Shown: positions 54,392 to 63,434 of the stretch, one piece after another
How positions within the stretch are numbered: position 1 is the stretch's first letter
Layout of the letters: every line of letters starts with the position of its first letter
NCBI RefSeq assembly: GCF_037860775.1
Contig: NZ_JBBEWC010000014.1
Coordinates: forward strand, 1 to 64,000
Direction: 5' to 3'
Source: Emticicia soli
GTDB taxonomy: Bacteria > Bacteroidota > Bacteroidia > Cytophagales > Spirosomataceae
Length of the DNA: 64,000 nt
Notes under the pieces: model-generated
The model's input: only the letters and a program-made list of their open reading frames with translations
The model's database searches: none
Told to the model about the DNA's origin: nothing
Program-made: the position numbers and the translations under genes

Positions 54392-56047
54392 ATGACACTT
54401 GGACTCGAAACCCTCGATTATATCATATTCTTGATATATTTTATTATTGTTTCTTCTTACGGATATTGGATTTACAAAAACAAAGGCAAACAATCGGCCG
54501 ATAGTAAAGACTTTTTTTTGGCTGAAGGTTCACTAACCTGGTGGGCAATAGGGGCTTCAATTATCGCTTCTAATATCTCAGCTGAACAATTTATCGGGAT
54601 GAGCGGGCAGGCGTTTCAGTTAGGAATTGCTATTTCGGTTTATGAACTTCTTGGAGGGGTATCTTTATTGATTGTGGCAGTTTATTTCTTACCGATGTAT
54701 CTAAACAATAAGATTTTTACAATGCCGCAATTTCTTGCCAAACGGTATAACACTCGTTTGTCAACAATTATGGCAGTTTTTTGGCTGTTCCTTTACATTT
54801 TCGTAAATCTTACTTCTATTATTTATCTGGGTGGACTTAGTTTAGAGAAAATGACAGGCTTTAGTTTTATGAACTGCGCCATTTTCCTAACCATTTTCGC
54901 AGTAATAATAACGCTGGGAGGTATGAAAGTAATTGGTTATACCGATGTTATTCAAGTGGTTTGTCTGATTTTTGGCGGTTTGGCTACTACTTATCTGGCA
55001 CTTGAGTTACTTTCTAACAAGGTAGGTACTGGTGCAGGCGTATTTGAAGGAATGAACCTGATTGCACAAAAGGCCAATGGGCATTTGCACATGATTTTCA
55101 AGCCAGACGAGTATCAGGTACATGATGGCAAAGGAGGCTTTATTGATGCTTATCGTCAAGTACCGGGTATTATGATGTTTATTATCGGAGGCCAGTGGGT
55201 AAATAACCTGAATTATTTTGGCTGTAATCAGTATATTACACAGCGTGCTTTGGGAGCTGATATTTCAACAGCCCGGAAGGGTGTTTTATTCGCTGCATTC
55301 ATGAAAATGCTAATGCCAATTATTGTAGTTCTTCCAGGTCTGGCTGCGTATGTAATCTTTCAGGAAAATGCCGACTCCTCAATTGTCAATGGTATTACGC
55401 AAAACGGAATAGTAAAACCTGATAATGCTTATCCGGTACTTTTGAATTTACTACCTATTGGTTTAAAAGGCTTGGCTTTTGCAGCACTTACGGCAGCCAT
55501 TGTGGCTTCTCTAGCCGGAAAAGCCAACAGTATTTCAACAATATACGTGTTGGATATTCATAAAAAATTCTTCAATAAAAACCTTACAGAAAAACAAACT
55601 GTATGGACAGGCCGTGTAGTAATTATAATCGCTTTTATTATTGCTCTTATTGTGAGCCCGCTTTTAGCCAATTTCGGACAAGCTTTTGAGTATATTCAGG
55701 TGTATACTGGGTATGTTTCACCGGGTATTCTGAGTATTTTCCTGCTTGGGTTTTTCTGGAAGAAGGCCACAGCCAATGGCGCTTTATCTGCCGCTGTACT
55801 AAGCATTGTGTTATCGGCTATTATAGAAAGCTTGTATCCCGAATTTCCATTTATGAATCGTATGGGTGTTGTGTTCTGGATTTGTTCACTGGTGCATATT
55901 ACAATCAGCCTTATTGAAGGAAAAGGCAAAAATCAGCCAAATGCTTTTGAAGTAAAAAAAGAATGGTTCAAAGTCGAAACGCCTTTTGCTATTGGTGCGT
56001 TGCTGGTAATAGGCATATTTGTAGTAATTTATACAGTTTTCTGGTAA
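54392..56047 (+). CDS. Sodium/solute symporter family sugar transporter
   Basis: The 551-residue protein has about 14 transmembrane helices and SSS-family signatures: an N-terminal helix, FFLAEGSLTWWAIGASIIAS, NISAEQFIGMSGQAFQLG, and GLAFAALTAAIVASLAGKAN with the sodium-site serines. It resembles the SGLT-type permeases that import L-arabinose in Bacteroides (AraP). Position at the end of araBAD-tal supports arabinose as the substrate, driven by the sodium gradient across the inner membrane. Confidence 0.9.
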   Translation: MTLGLETLDYIIFLIYFIIVSSYGYWIYKNKGKQSADSKDFFLAEGSLTWWAIGASIIASNISAEQFIGMSGQAFQLGIAISVYELLGGVSLLIVAVYFLPMYLNNKIFTMPQFLAKRYNTRLSTIMAVFWLFLYIFVNLTSIIYLGGLSLEKMTGFSFMNCAIFLTIFAVIITLGGMKVIGYTDVIQVVCLIFGGLATTYLALELLSNKVGTGAGVFEGMNLIAQKANGHLHMIFKPDEYQVHDGKGGFIDAYRQVPGIMMFIIGGQWVNNLNYFGCNQYITQRALGADISTARKGVLFAAFMKMLMPIIVVLPGLAAYVIFQENADSSIVNGITQNGIVKPDNAYPVLLNLLPIGLKGLAFAALTAAIVASLAGKANSISTIYVLDIHKKFFNKNLTEKQTVWTGRVVIIIAFIIALIVSPLLANFGQAFEYIQVYTGYVSPGILSIFLLGFFWKKATANGALSAAVLSIVLSAIIESLYPEFPFMNRMGVVFWICSLVHITISLIEGKGKNQPNAFEVKKEWFKVETPFAIGALLVIGIFVVIYTVFW

Positions 56048-56135
56048 ACTTATTTGATTTGAACAATCCTTTAACGCATGTTTATTCGTTATGATCTGAT
56101 TTTAAGAATCTATTATTCACTTAACACTTAAAACT

Positions 56136-57224
56136 ATGTTTACTCGACGTGATGCCATTAAGTCTTTAGCGGTCGGAAGTGCTGCTACCTTATTTTCGCC
56201 AAATACTTTATTGGCAGGTTTAACTAAAAAGAAAGATAAACTGGGTATTGCACTGGTTGGTCTGGGCTACTATAGCACCGACTTATTGGCACCTGCCTTG
56301 CAAATGACAGATAAATGCTATCTGGCAGGGATTGTAACTGGTACACCTGCTAAAGCCGAACAATGGAAAAAGAAATATAACATACCTGACAAAAATATCT
56401 ATAATTATCAGAACTTCGATTCAATTGCTAATAACCCTGACATAGACGTAGTATATGTGGTGCTACCGCCTAGCATGCACCGTGAATACGTGGTAAGGGC
56501 AGCTAAAGCAGGTAAACATGTTTTCTGTGAAAAACCAATGGCTACAAGCGTAGAAGATTGTAAGGCAATGATTAAAGCTTGTGAAGATAACAAAGTAAAA
56601 CTAGCCATTGGCTACCGATGCCAGCATGACCCTAATACCCAGGAATATATGCGTATCGGGAGAGAAAAAACCTATGGTAAACCCATGATGATTGCCTGCG
56701 GTGCAGGGTATGTAGACGGAAGAACCAACCATTGGAAACAGAAAAAAGCGCTAGGAGGTGGCTGTATGCCTGATATGGGCGTATATGCTTTGCAAGGAGC
56801 GAGGCTAGCCGTTGGCGAAGAACCCATAAGTGTAACAGCACAGGCGCACGTAATAAGGCCTGAGATATATAAAGAGGTAGAAGAAACTATGTTATTTCAA
56901 TTGCAGTTTCCGAGTGGGGCTGTGGCGGCTTGTCATACAAGTTTTGGTATTAACATGAATTACCTGCAGGTTAATTATGAGAAAGGCTGGTTAAAAATGG
57001 AGCCTTTTTCTGCCTATGGTGGTAATAAAGGAAGCCATTCGGGTGGGCTAATTGACTTTCCGATTAAAAATCAGCAAGCCAAACAATTAGACGAAGATTG
57101 CCTTGCATTAATAAATGGCACGCAACTGATAGCACCTGGTGAAGAAGGATTGAGAGATATCAGAGTAGTAGAAGCTATCTATCAGGCAGCTAAGACCGGA
57201 GGAACAGTAAAAATTTCTTCGTAA
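56136..57224 (+). CDS. Tat-exported Gfo/Idh/MocA-family oxidoreductase
   Basis: The 362-residue protein starts MFTRRDAIKSLAVGSAATLF, a twin-arginine signal. The Rossmann region is GIALVGLGYYSTDLLAPAL, followed by PPSMHREYVVRAAKAGKH and the family motif FCEKPMATS. The C-terminal substrate domain contains CGAGYVDGRTNHW. It resembles glucose-fructose oxidoreductases with tightly bound NADP. It might oxidise pentoses in the periplasm to lactones, which would link it with the acid-sugar operon at 58996-63191, but this is inference. It ends just before an exceptional palindromic hairpin. Confidence 0.85.
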   Translation: MFTRRDAIKSLAVGSAATLFSPNTLLAGLTKKKDKLGIALVGLGYYSTDLLAPALQMTDKCYLAGIVTGTPAKAEQWKKKYNIPDKNIYNYQNFDSIANNPDIDVVYVVLPPSMHREYVVRAAKAGKHVFCEKPMATSVEDCKAMIKACEDNKVKLAIGYRCQHDPNTQEYMRIGREKTYGKPMMIACGAGYVDGRTNHWKQKKALGGGCMPDMGVYALQGARLAVGEEPISVTAQAHVIRPEIYKEVEETMLFQLQFPSGAVAACHTSFGINMNYLQVNYEKGWLKMEPFSAYGGNKGSHSGGLIDFPIKNQQAKQLDEDCLALINGTQLIAPGEEGLRDIRVVEAIYQAAKTGGTVKISS

Positions 57225-57244
57225 ATTAATACCACTCTAATTGC

Positions 57245-57305
57245 AGAAGGCATCTTCTTTATTGGAAACACGCTTGGCGTGTTTCCAATAAAGAAGATGC
57301 CTTCT
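57245..57305. terminator. Perfect 29-bp palindromic hairpin between convergent genes
   Basis: Arms at 57245-57273 and 57277-57305 are perfectly complementary over 29 bases with a three-base TTG loop. The left arm begins AGAAGGCATCTTC and ends GGAAACACGC. It lies between the stops of convergent genes (57224 and 57321), so a bidirectional terminator is the natural reading, but the stem is about twice the usual length. Confidence 0.7.
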
Positions 57306-57320
57306 TGAGTTTGCATGATA

Positions 57321-57659
57321 CTATTCCTTAACTCTGGTTAGTTTCATTTCACCTCTGTCGTTTTTAATCACAATTTCGTTGTCATTGATAAGTTCACCGG
57401 TGCTATTAATTGTCATGTCATTGAACGAAATGCTGTACGAAAATTTTTTGCCCTCAACTTTACCATTTTCAATTTTTGCTTCTCCGAATTGCGTTTTCCA
57501 GGTTCCTTTTAGTTCATTGCCGTCTACTTTAAAAGTATAGTTTATTTCAAAGGTCCCATTAGGGGTTTCACGGCTACCTTTCCAGTTGCCATCAATTGGG
57601 CTTTGAGCGAAGGCAGAGAATGTGCCTATTAGCAGAAATACTATTAAAAAATGTTTCAT
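57321..57659 (-). CDS. Small secreted beta-barrel-like protein of unknown function
   Basis: The 112-residue protein has a clear signal peptide (MKHFLIVFLLIGTFSAFAQ) and then alternating beta strands: IDGNWKGSRETPNGTFEINY, FKVDGNELKGTW, GEAKIENGKVEGKKFSYSI. The layout is that of small lipocalin-like or avidin-like proteins frequent next to carbohydrate genes in Bacteroidota. No catalytic motif is visible. It follows the GH10 gene after 88 bases on the same strand. Confidence 0.7.
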   Translation of the reverse strand: MKHFLIVFLLIGTFSAFAQSPIDGNWKGSRETPNGTFEINYTFKVDGNELKGTWKTQFGEAKIENGKVEGKKFSYSISFNDMTINSTGELINDNEIVIKNDRGEMKLTRVKE

Positions 57660-57747
57660 GATATAAGAGTTTTGATTGAATAATTAAAGCTTAATGTTGT
57701 TGTATATGAGCACATTAAATACCATGATAATTACTGGCTTTAACGTA

Positions 57748-58851
57748 TTATTGTTTCAACCCAATTACTTTAAAATAAGCGGGCTTGGGCTCATTATTTC
57801 TGTCAAAGAGTAATGGGTAGTTTGTCCGTCCACGGATCGGCCAGTTGTTAAGCCAGCTATCGCCATCATTAACTCCCCAGAAAGTAACTCTTGCTATTTT
57901 GTCTTTGTGTTTCAGAAATAATTTAAAAAGTGCTTCATAGTCATCAGCAAGTTGTTTTTGGATAGAATCGGGGAGACCATTAGGATACGGATTTGATTCA
58001 GTTGTATTTGCCAAACGCTGGCTTACATCAGCTCCCTGAAAATTTCGGGGTAAAATCTCAATATCTAATTCGGTAATCATTACTTTTATGCCAAGTGCCG
58101 AATACGCAAGAATACTTTCTTCTATATCTTTCAAAGGTATTTTACCAAGATGCCAGTGGCCTTGTATCCCTACGCCGTCAATACGGGCGCCCGATTCTTG
58201 GATTTTTTTTATGAGCTTAATACAGCCGGCTCTTTTAGCGGGTTGCTCGTTGTTATAGTCGTTGTAATACAGCTCGGTGTCTGGAGAGGCTTCTTGTGTC
58301 AGGCGAAACGCTTCTGCAATATAGCCCTCACCTAATTTTTGAAGAAATATCGAATTTCTGAGTGTACCATCTTCGTTTAACGCTTCATTTACTACATCCC
58401 ACGAAAATACCTTGCCTTTGTAGTGCCCTGCCACTGTTTTGATATGGTCGTTGAAAAACGTTTTAACCGAATCGGTGCTTTGCATGCGGCGCATAAAACC
58501 GGGTAACTGGCTATGCCAGATTAATGTATGCCCATTGATTTTGATATTGTGTTTATTGCCATACTCTATCAGTTTATCGGCCATTTTGAAATCATAAATA
58601 CCCCACTTGGGCTGTAACAAGGCCGATTTCATTACATTTTCGGGCGTAGCAACATTAAACTGTTGTATAATAAGGTTATTAACTGTCGGATTCCGCTCCT
58701 CAATCTGTGCCGAATTAAGCGCAGTGCCAATGGTAAAATCATTTTTAAAAGCCTCTTTCAATGAGTCGATGCCTGGCTTGGTATCTTGATAAGTAAAGTT
58801 TGAGAATAAAATTATTACCCAAACAACGAGCATAAATGTTTTTATTTTCAT
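57748..58851 (-). CDS. GH10 endo-1,4-beta-xylanase
   Basis: ATG at 58851 (MKIKTFMLVVWVIILF) gives 367 residues with a signal or lipid-free anchor helix; the upstream in-frame ATG at 58881 adds ten odd residues. The GH10 barrel shows WHSQLPGF (112-119), SWDVVNEALNEDG with acid/base Glu156, YYNDYN, QGHWH, and VMITELDIEI with nucleophile Glu261. The enzyme cuts the xylan backbone and is the only clear endo-acting xylanase in the window. It is outside the plus-strand locus and may be controlled by a different operator at 58912-58940. Confidence 0.95.
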   Translation of the reverse strand: MKIKTFMLVVWVIILFSNFTYQDTKPGIDSLKEAFKNDFTIGTALNSAQIEERNPTVNNLIIQQFNVATPENVMKSALLQPKWGIYDFKMADKLIEYGNKHNIKINGHTLIWHSQLPGFMRRMQSTDSVKTFFNDHIKTVAGHYKGKVFSWDVVNEALNEDGTLRNSIFLQKLGEGYIAEAFRLTQEASPDTELYYNDYNNEQPAKRAGCIKLIKKIQESGARIDGVGIQGHWHLGKIPLKDIEESILAYSALGIKVMITELDIEILPRNFQGADVSQRLANTTESNPYPNGLPDSIQKQLADDYEALFKLFLKHKDKIARVTFWGVNDGDSWLNNWPIRGRTNYPLLFDRNNEPKPAYFKVIGLKQ

Positions 58852-58911
58852 GTAATTAATTAGGTATGATAAAATAAACACTGAAAAAACTGATACTAAA
58901 TTTAGATAAAA

Positions 58912-58940
58912 TCTAACGCCTATAATTTACAGACGTTAGA
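58912..58940. promoter_or_regulatory. Inverted repeat upstream of the GH10 gene
   Basis: Arms TCTAACGCCT (58912-58921) and AGACGTTAGA (58931-58940) match at 9 of 10 positions across a 9-base spacer. It lies 61 bases before the xylanase start and downstream of the FAH-family gene. Without T-runs it looks more like an operator than a terminator. Confidence 0.35.
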
Positions 58941-58995
58941 CTAACTTCACTAAAACAAAACTGCTATTATGATTAACCTATGATTCTGTGATTAC

Positions 58996-59826
58996 TTATT
59001 CTACTGTATTGGTTAGAGTTCCGATTCCTTCAATCGAAATATGTACAGTATCTCCTTGTATTAAAGAAAAGCTATCGGGTGGTACAATCCCGGTACCTGT
59101 CATCAGAAAACAACCATTGGCAAAAGTGCAGTCAAAGGTCAGATACCTCACAAGTTCAGGCAACTCTCTTTTCATTTGGGTTAAATGAGTAGATTGTGAA
59201 AATATGTTTATGCCGTTTCTTTCAATATCAAGCCTAATTTCGGTTTCTTTAGGGATTGGCTGCTCTAGCACCAATATACAAGGGCCAATAGCCGCACTTT
59301 TATCATACGATTTGGCTTGTGGCAAATACAATGGATTTTCTCCTTCAATGTCTCTCGAACTCATGTCGTTGCCTATGGTATAGCCCGCAATCGTTCCGCT
59401 TGCATTTACAAAGAGTGTTAGTTCAGGCTCAGGTACATTCCATTTTGAATCTCGCCTGATTTTTACACCTTGCTTATGCCCAACAGTACGTGCAGCAGTT
59501 GCTTTAAAAAAGATCTCAGGGCGTTCGGCAGAATAAACTCTATCATAAAAATCTCTTCCACCTGCATCTTTCGATTCCTCCATTCGGGCATTTTTGCTAC
59601 GCAGATATGTTACCCCTGATGCCCAAACTTCCTGAGAAACAATTGGTGGAAGCAAGACACTATCTAAACTGAAATCTTTTTCAGGAGCTTTGTTTGTAAT
59701 AGCCTGCGCTAAAAATTGATAAAGATTAGGCTCGTTAATCAGCGAATCAAAAGAGTACTCATTAAAGGAATAAAAATCTTTGTTGTGTTCAATATAAGGG
59801 CCAAGGGTTGTATTGTAAACTTTCAT
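58996..59826 (-). CDS. Fumarylacetoacetate-hydrolase-family protein
   Basis: The 276-residue cytoplasmic protein has the FAH fold: PEIFFKATAARTVG, PEPELTLFVNASGTIAGYTI with metal-binding acids, GNDMSSRDIEGENPLYLPQ, and the C-terminal LMTGTGIVPPDSFSLIQGD. In sugar-acid operons, FAH members are 2-keto-3-deoxy acid dehydratases or hydrolases, for example in the L-fuconate or pentonate routes. It is the last gene in the four-gene minus-strand operon with an enolase-superfamily dehydratase, fitting a role after that enzyme. Confidence 0.88.
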   Translation of the reverse strand: MKVYNTTLGPYIEHNKDFYSFNEYSFDSLINEPNLYQFLAQAITNKAPEKDFSLDSVLLPPIVSQEVWASGVTYLRSKNARMEESKDAGGRDFYDRVYSAERPEIFFKATAARTVGHKQGVKIRRDSKWNVPEPELTLFVNASGTIAGYTIGNDMSSRDIEGENPLYLPQAKSYDKSAAIGPCILVLEQPIPKETEIRLDIERNGINIFSQSTHLTQMKRELPELVRYLTFDCTFANGCFLMTGTGIVPPDSFSLIQGDTVHISIEGIGTLTNTVE

Positions 59827-59922
59827 TAGCTAGTAAAATATTTATTTTTTGAGAATTAAGTGTAGAGCTAATGGTAGTATAATTTAATAAGATTAGACTA
59901 TCATTAGCTATTACTAAAATGC

Positions 59923-61197
59923 TTATTCAAAGAAAGGCACGCCTGGGGTAGCGTACTTTTTCATACCTTCTTCGTTAATTTCTACGCCAATGCCCGGTTC
60001 GTCTCTTACCTTAATAAAACCATTTTTTTCTACCATATCACCTTTAAATGTTACGATTTCTTTAAACATAGGGTCTTTATGAAAATATATCTGCCATTCC
60101 ATAATCATAAAATTGGGCACAGAGGCACATACGTGTGCACAAGCCATAGCACCAAGGTAGGAAGCTACCATGTGCGGCGCAAATGGCACATAATACAAAT
60201 TGGCTAAATTGGCAATCCGTTGGCCTTCTCCCAATCCTCCACATTTTTGTAAATCGGGCATAATAATATCTACAGCTCCGCTTTCAAGCAGAGGTCTGAA
60301 CCCATAAGCAAGGTAGTGGTTTTCTCCAGCACAGATCGGGGTAGATGTAGATGCTGTTATCTTCTTGTAGGCGTCTGTATTTTCTGCTGGAATTGGTTCT
60401 TCAAGCCACATCAGGCCCAGTGGTTCAAGCATTTTAGCGGCTCTTTCGCCGCTGGTTGCATCGTAGCGTCCGTGCATATCGGCACAAATATCTATTTTAT
60501 TCCCTACTTCTTTCCTAGCCGCAGCCATCTGGTCATACATCCGTTGTAGTTCACCTGGGCTGGCTGTCCAGTTGAAGCGGTCATATTTATTAGGGTCATT
60601 ACCCTGATCTAAATCAAATTTAACGGCCGTAAATCCCATATCAACGGCTTCACGGGCTGCCTTGGCAAAATCTTCGGGCTTAGGTAATTGATTCTGATAG
60701 AGAGCCGTATCCATATAAACTCTGATGTTGTCTCTGAATTTACCACCTAAAAGCTGATAAACAGGTACCCCTAGTGCTTTGCCTGCCAAATCCCACAAGG
60801 CAGTTTCAATAGCTGTTAGTACGGCAACAAACATACCTGATTGTGCTCCCTCAAAAAAACCGGATTTTCGGATTGATTCAAACAAGCGATTCACATTTAA
60901 AGGGTTTTGCCCCTGAATTCGTCTTGCCATTGATTTTACAAGATGATAAGTGCCGGGGGTCGCATCAACCCCTTCTCCATGCCCGATTATGCCTTGGTTT
61001 GTATAAATCTTCACAAATAAACTATGCCCACCACGTATGTATCCGGCTTTAATATCAGTTATTTTTAAATCAGACGGTGCAGAGCTTTTCGGAGCTTTAT
61101 CAATGGCCTGTATAAACTCATTTCCAAACGTCGAAAATGAAGTGGCAGCTAAAGCAGAACTTACGGCTGCTTTCTGGAAAAAATTTCTTCTATTCAC
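59923..61197 (-). CDS. Enolase-superfamily sugar-acid dehydratase, with Tat-like signal
   Basis: The 424-residue protein belongs to the mandelate racemase/muconate lactonizing subgroup. The capping domain has VNRLFESIRKSGFF. The barrel has TAVKFDLDQG, the metal ligands in DICADMHGRYD, LMWLEEPIPAENTD and ICAGENHY, and the APHMVASYLGAMA end motif, resembling D-galactonate or mannonate-type dehydratases. It begins MNRRNFFQKAAVSSALAATS, a twin-arginine-like signal that is unusual for this superfamily and common in Bacteroidota sugar-acid loci. It should turn an aldonic acid into the 2-keto-3-deoxy acid. Confidence 0.88.
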   Translation of the reverse strand: MNRRNFFQKAAVSSALAATSFSTFGNEFIQAIDKAPKSSAPSDLKITDIKAGYIRGGHSLFVKIYTNQGIIGHGEGVDATPGTYHLVKSMARRIQGQNPLNVNRLFESIRKSGFFEGAQSGMFVAVLTAIETALWDLAGKALGVPVYQLLGGKFRDNIRVYMDTALYQNQLPKPEDFAKAAREAVDMGFTAVKFDLDQGNDPNKYDRFNWTASPGELQRMYDQMAAARKEVGNKIDICADMHGRYDATSGERAAKMLEPLGLMWLEEPIPAENTDAYKKITASTSTPICAGENHYLAYGFRPLLESGAVDIIMPDLQKCGGLGEGQRIANLANLYYVPFAPHMVASYLGAMACAHVCASVPNFMIMEWQIYFHKDPMFKEIVTFKGDMVEKNGFIKVRDEPGIGVEINEEGMKKYATPGVPFFE

Positions 61198-61264
61198 TTA
61201 TTATAAAGGTTTTAGTGAGGGGGTAGCCCTCAGGCTGAATTGAATATTTTAAAAAAAAGCTTGA

Positions 61265-62206
61265 TTACCAGGTTCTTTGCTTCAATATTTCCTGAATCTG
61301 TGCAGGGTCTACCGGTAATTTATTGATATGTTCACGAAGCCATTGAGAAAAGTCTTTCTCAATTTCATCAGACCATCGGTTGTCAATTTGGCCAGGGGTA
61401 TACTTTTGTTCGCGCAGTCTTTGATGCCCAAACATATCACGCAGCCGAACTACCTCAGAAACTTTAACTACTTCTTCGGCAAGGTGAGGAGGTATGAAAA
61501 TTACACCACCTTCTCTTCCGAGTACAACATCGCCCGGCATCACAGTAGCAGAGCCAATACGTGTTGGTTGGTTAATACCTACCAGCGTAGTATTTAAGGC
61601 TCTTTTAGCTTCATTTAAATGATGTGATGGATGGTAACTCCGATAAAAAGACGTAAACCCGCCTATTTCTTTCAATCCGCTTAAATCTCTTACAGCTCCA
61701 TCATAGACAATTCCGTTACCTGTTTTGGCATAAATAGAATTGCCTAGGTTGTCGCCAATAGTGGGGCCATCTATGTAGGCATTAAACTGGTCAACTACAT
61801 ATACATCTCCTTTAACCAGCAAATCAATTGGCCAGGCATTCTGAGATTTGATGCGGCCATCTTTTTCGTGTCCTTTATCATCAATAGCTGTTTGCAAATC
61901 TGGTCGTCCAGGAGTGAAAATGGCTGTTACAGCTCTACCAACCAGCACCGAGTCTGGATTAATGGTTTGCCAGTTACCTTCAAACTGGTATCTATAATTA
62001 TGATTTCTTAATACAGCCCATGCTTCTTCTAAGGTTACTTTTTTCATGCGTTTCAAGAGCACATCATCTACTTTGGGTCTGCCATCGGCGAATCTTTCTC
62101 CTTTCCACTCACGGGTCAGATGAAGCAGATATTCTTTTGATATTTGCTGGGCATAAAGGCTTGATATTGCTAAAAAGAAGCATATACTTAAATAAATTTT
62201 TCTCAT
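61265..62206 (-). CDS. Exported RraA-family protein
   Basis: The 313-residue protein has a signal peptide (MRKIYLSICFFLAISSLYAQ) and an RraA/HMG-aldolase-like fold. Family motifs include GNSIYAKTGNGIVYDGAVRDLSG, split by the invariant Arg-Asp, and PGDVVLGREGGVIFIPPHLAEEV. RraA-family members are divalent-metal aldolases for 4-hydroxy-4-methyl-2-oxoglutarate-type keto acids. Classical RraA has about 160 residues and is cytoplasmic; here an extra 90 N-terminal residues and an export signal are present. It likely cleaves or processes a keto acid outside the cytoplasm. Confidence 0.82.
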   Translation of the reverse strand: MRKIYLSICFFLAISSLYAQQISKEYLLHLTREWKGERFADGRPKVDDVLLKRMKKVTLEEAWAVLRNHNYRYQFEGNWQTINPDSVLVGRAVTAIFTPGRPDLQTAIDDKGHEKDGRIKSQNAWPIDLLVKGDVYVVDQFNAYIDGPTIGDNLGNSIYAKTGNGIVYDGAVRDLSGLKEIGGFTSFYRSYHPSHHLNEAKRALNTTLVGINQPTRIGSATVMPGDVVLGREGGVIFIPPHLAEEVVKVSEVVRLRDMFGHQRLREQKYTPGQIDNRWSDEIEKDFSQWLREHINKLPVDPAQIQEILKQRTW

Positions 62207-62261
62207 GGTTCTTAGGTTAAATATGGTTTTGGATGGTTTTCAATATTTGTCTGTTTTATTA

Positions 62262-63191
62262 TTACTTTTTTGGAGGGCGTTTATTCCAGAAATTGGCTAA
62301 CATTGAACCAATAATATTCATAACCGGCCCAAAAATAGCTGCTGCCAGCCCAACTGTGGCAATACGACCCATTTCGTTTGCTAAAGCAGAGGCCAGCCCC
62401 GCATTCTGCATACCTACTTCGAAAGAAATAGCACGTGCATCTGATTCTGTGAATTTTAAAAGTCGGGAGAAAAAATAACCAAGGGTATAACCAAAAATAT
62501 TATGGATTATTACCACAATAACCAGTGTTATACCAACTGTTTTAAGTGAATTGGCACCACTTGCCGTAACTATTAATATAATATACGCAATGCCTAGCAT
62601 AGAAAAAATAGGCAATATTTTGTTAAATCGTGCCATAAGCTCTGGCATTATTTTATAGAGTACTAAGCCTAGGAGTATGGGTAAAATAACCATTTGAGAC
62701 ATATCCCAGAACATAGCCCAGAACTCTACTTCTATTAAACCTCCTCCCAGCGTTTTCATCAGAAAAGGGGTCATAATCGGAGCTGCCAGTGTAGATAAAG
62801 TAGTTATCGTAACCGAAAGTGCCACGTTTGCTCTGGCCATAAGTGCCATTACATTAGAAGCGAGGCCACTCGGGCTACTTCCGATTAAAATAATGCCAGC
62901 TGCGATTTCTGGTGGGAAACTGAAAATTTTTGATAGTGCCAGCCCTGAAAAAGGCATAATAGTAAAATGACAAACTAAGCCTATTAATACCTTAAGTGGA
63001 GACTTAAAAACTTCTGTAAAGTCGTCAACAGTCATTGTTGCTCCCATTCCCAGCATAATAACTTGTAAAACAGGTTTTATGAATGTATTAAGTTTAACTC
63101 CTCCAACGCTACTGAAGGTATCAGGAAAATGATAACCAAGTATAACAAGCAGAATAATACTTAGTGGGTACCAATAATCTTTTAATTTCAT
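62262..63191 (-). CDS. Bile acid:sodium symporter family (BASS) transporter
   Basis: The 309-residue inner-membrane protein has about nine or ten helices. SBF-domain motifs include IKPVLQVIMLGMGATMTVDD near the N-terminus, GLVCHFTIMPFSGLALSKIF, IILIGSSPSGLASNVMALMA with the crossover sodium site, and SFEVGMQNAGLASALANEMG. In bacteria, such carriers often import organic or keto acids. As the first gene of the acid-sugar operon it probably brings in the sugar acid or its keto product. Confidence 0.9.
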   Translation of the reverse strand: MKLKDYWYPLSIILLVILGYHFPDTFSSVGGVKLNTFIKPVLQVIMLGMGATMTVDDFTEVFKSPLKVLIGLVCHFTIMPFSGLALSKIFSFPPEIAAGIILIGSSPSGLASNVMALMARANVALSVTITTLSTLAAPIMTPFLMKTLGGGLIEVEFWAMFWDMSQMVILPILLGLVLYKIMPELMARFNKILPIFSMLGIAYIILIVTASGANSLKTVGITLVIVVIIHNIFGYTLGYFFSRLLKFTESDARAISFEVGMQNAGLASALANEMGRIATVGLAAAIFGPVMNIIGSMLANFWNKRPPKK

Positions 63192-63399
63192 TAGAGAGTA
63201 ATAAAAAAGTGGTTAAGTAATGAAATAGCAAGGTCTAAGTTTAACCATTGCACTAGCAAAATGACTAATCAGTATTCCAGTTCTAAAACTATCTTTTTTG
63301 ATAGGGAATGTTCTTTGATTGTATTAGGATTTTATTTGATTAGTACAATTTTTTGTAATTCGAATGCTAAAATTTCTGATTAACAAAGAAAATAATTAC

Positions 63400-63430
63400 C
63401 TAAACTATAGGTAGGATTTTGAATTCCAAA
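63400..63430 (-). promoter_or_regulatory. Candidate promoter of the BASS operon
   Basis: On the minus strand TTTG (63427-63430) is followed after 19 bases by TAGTTTAG (63400-63407), one base off TAnnTTTG. The AraR-type box lies immediately upstream of the -33 element. Confidence 0.35.
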
Positions 63431-63434
63431 CAAA

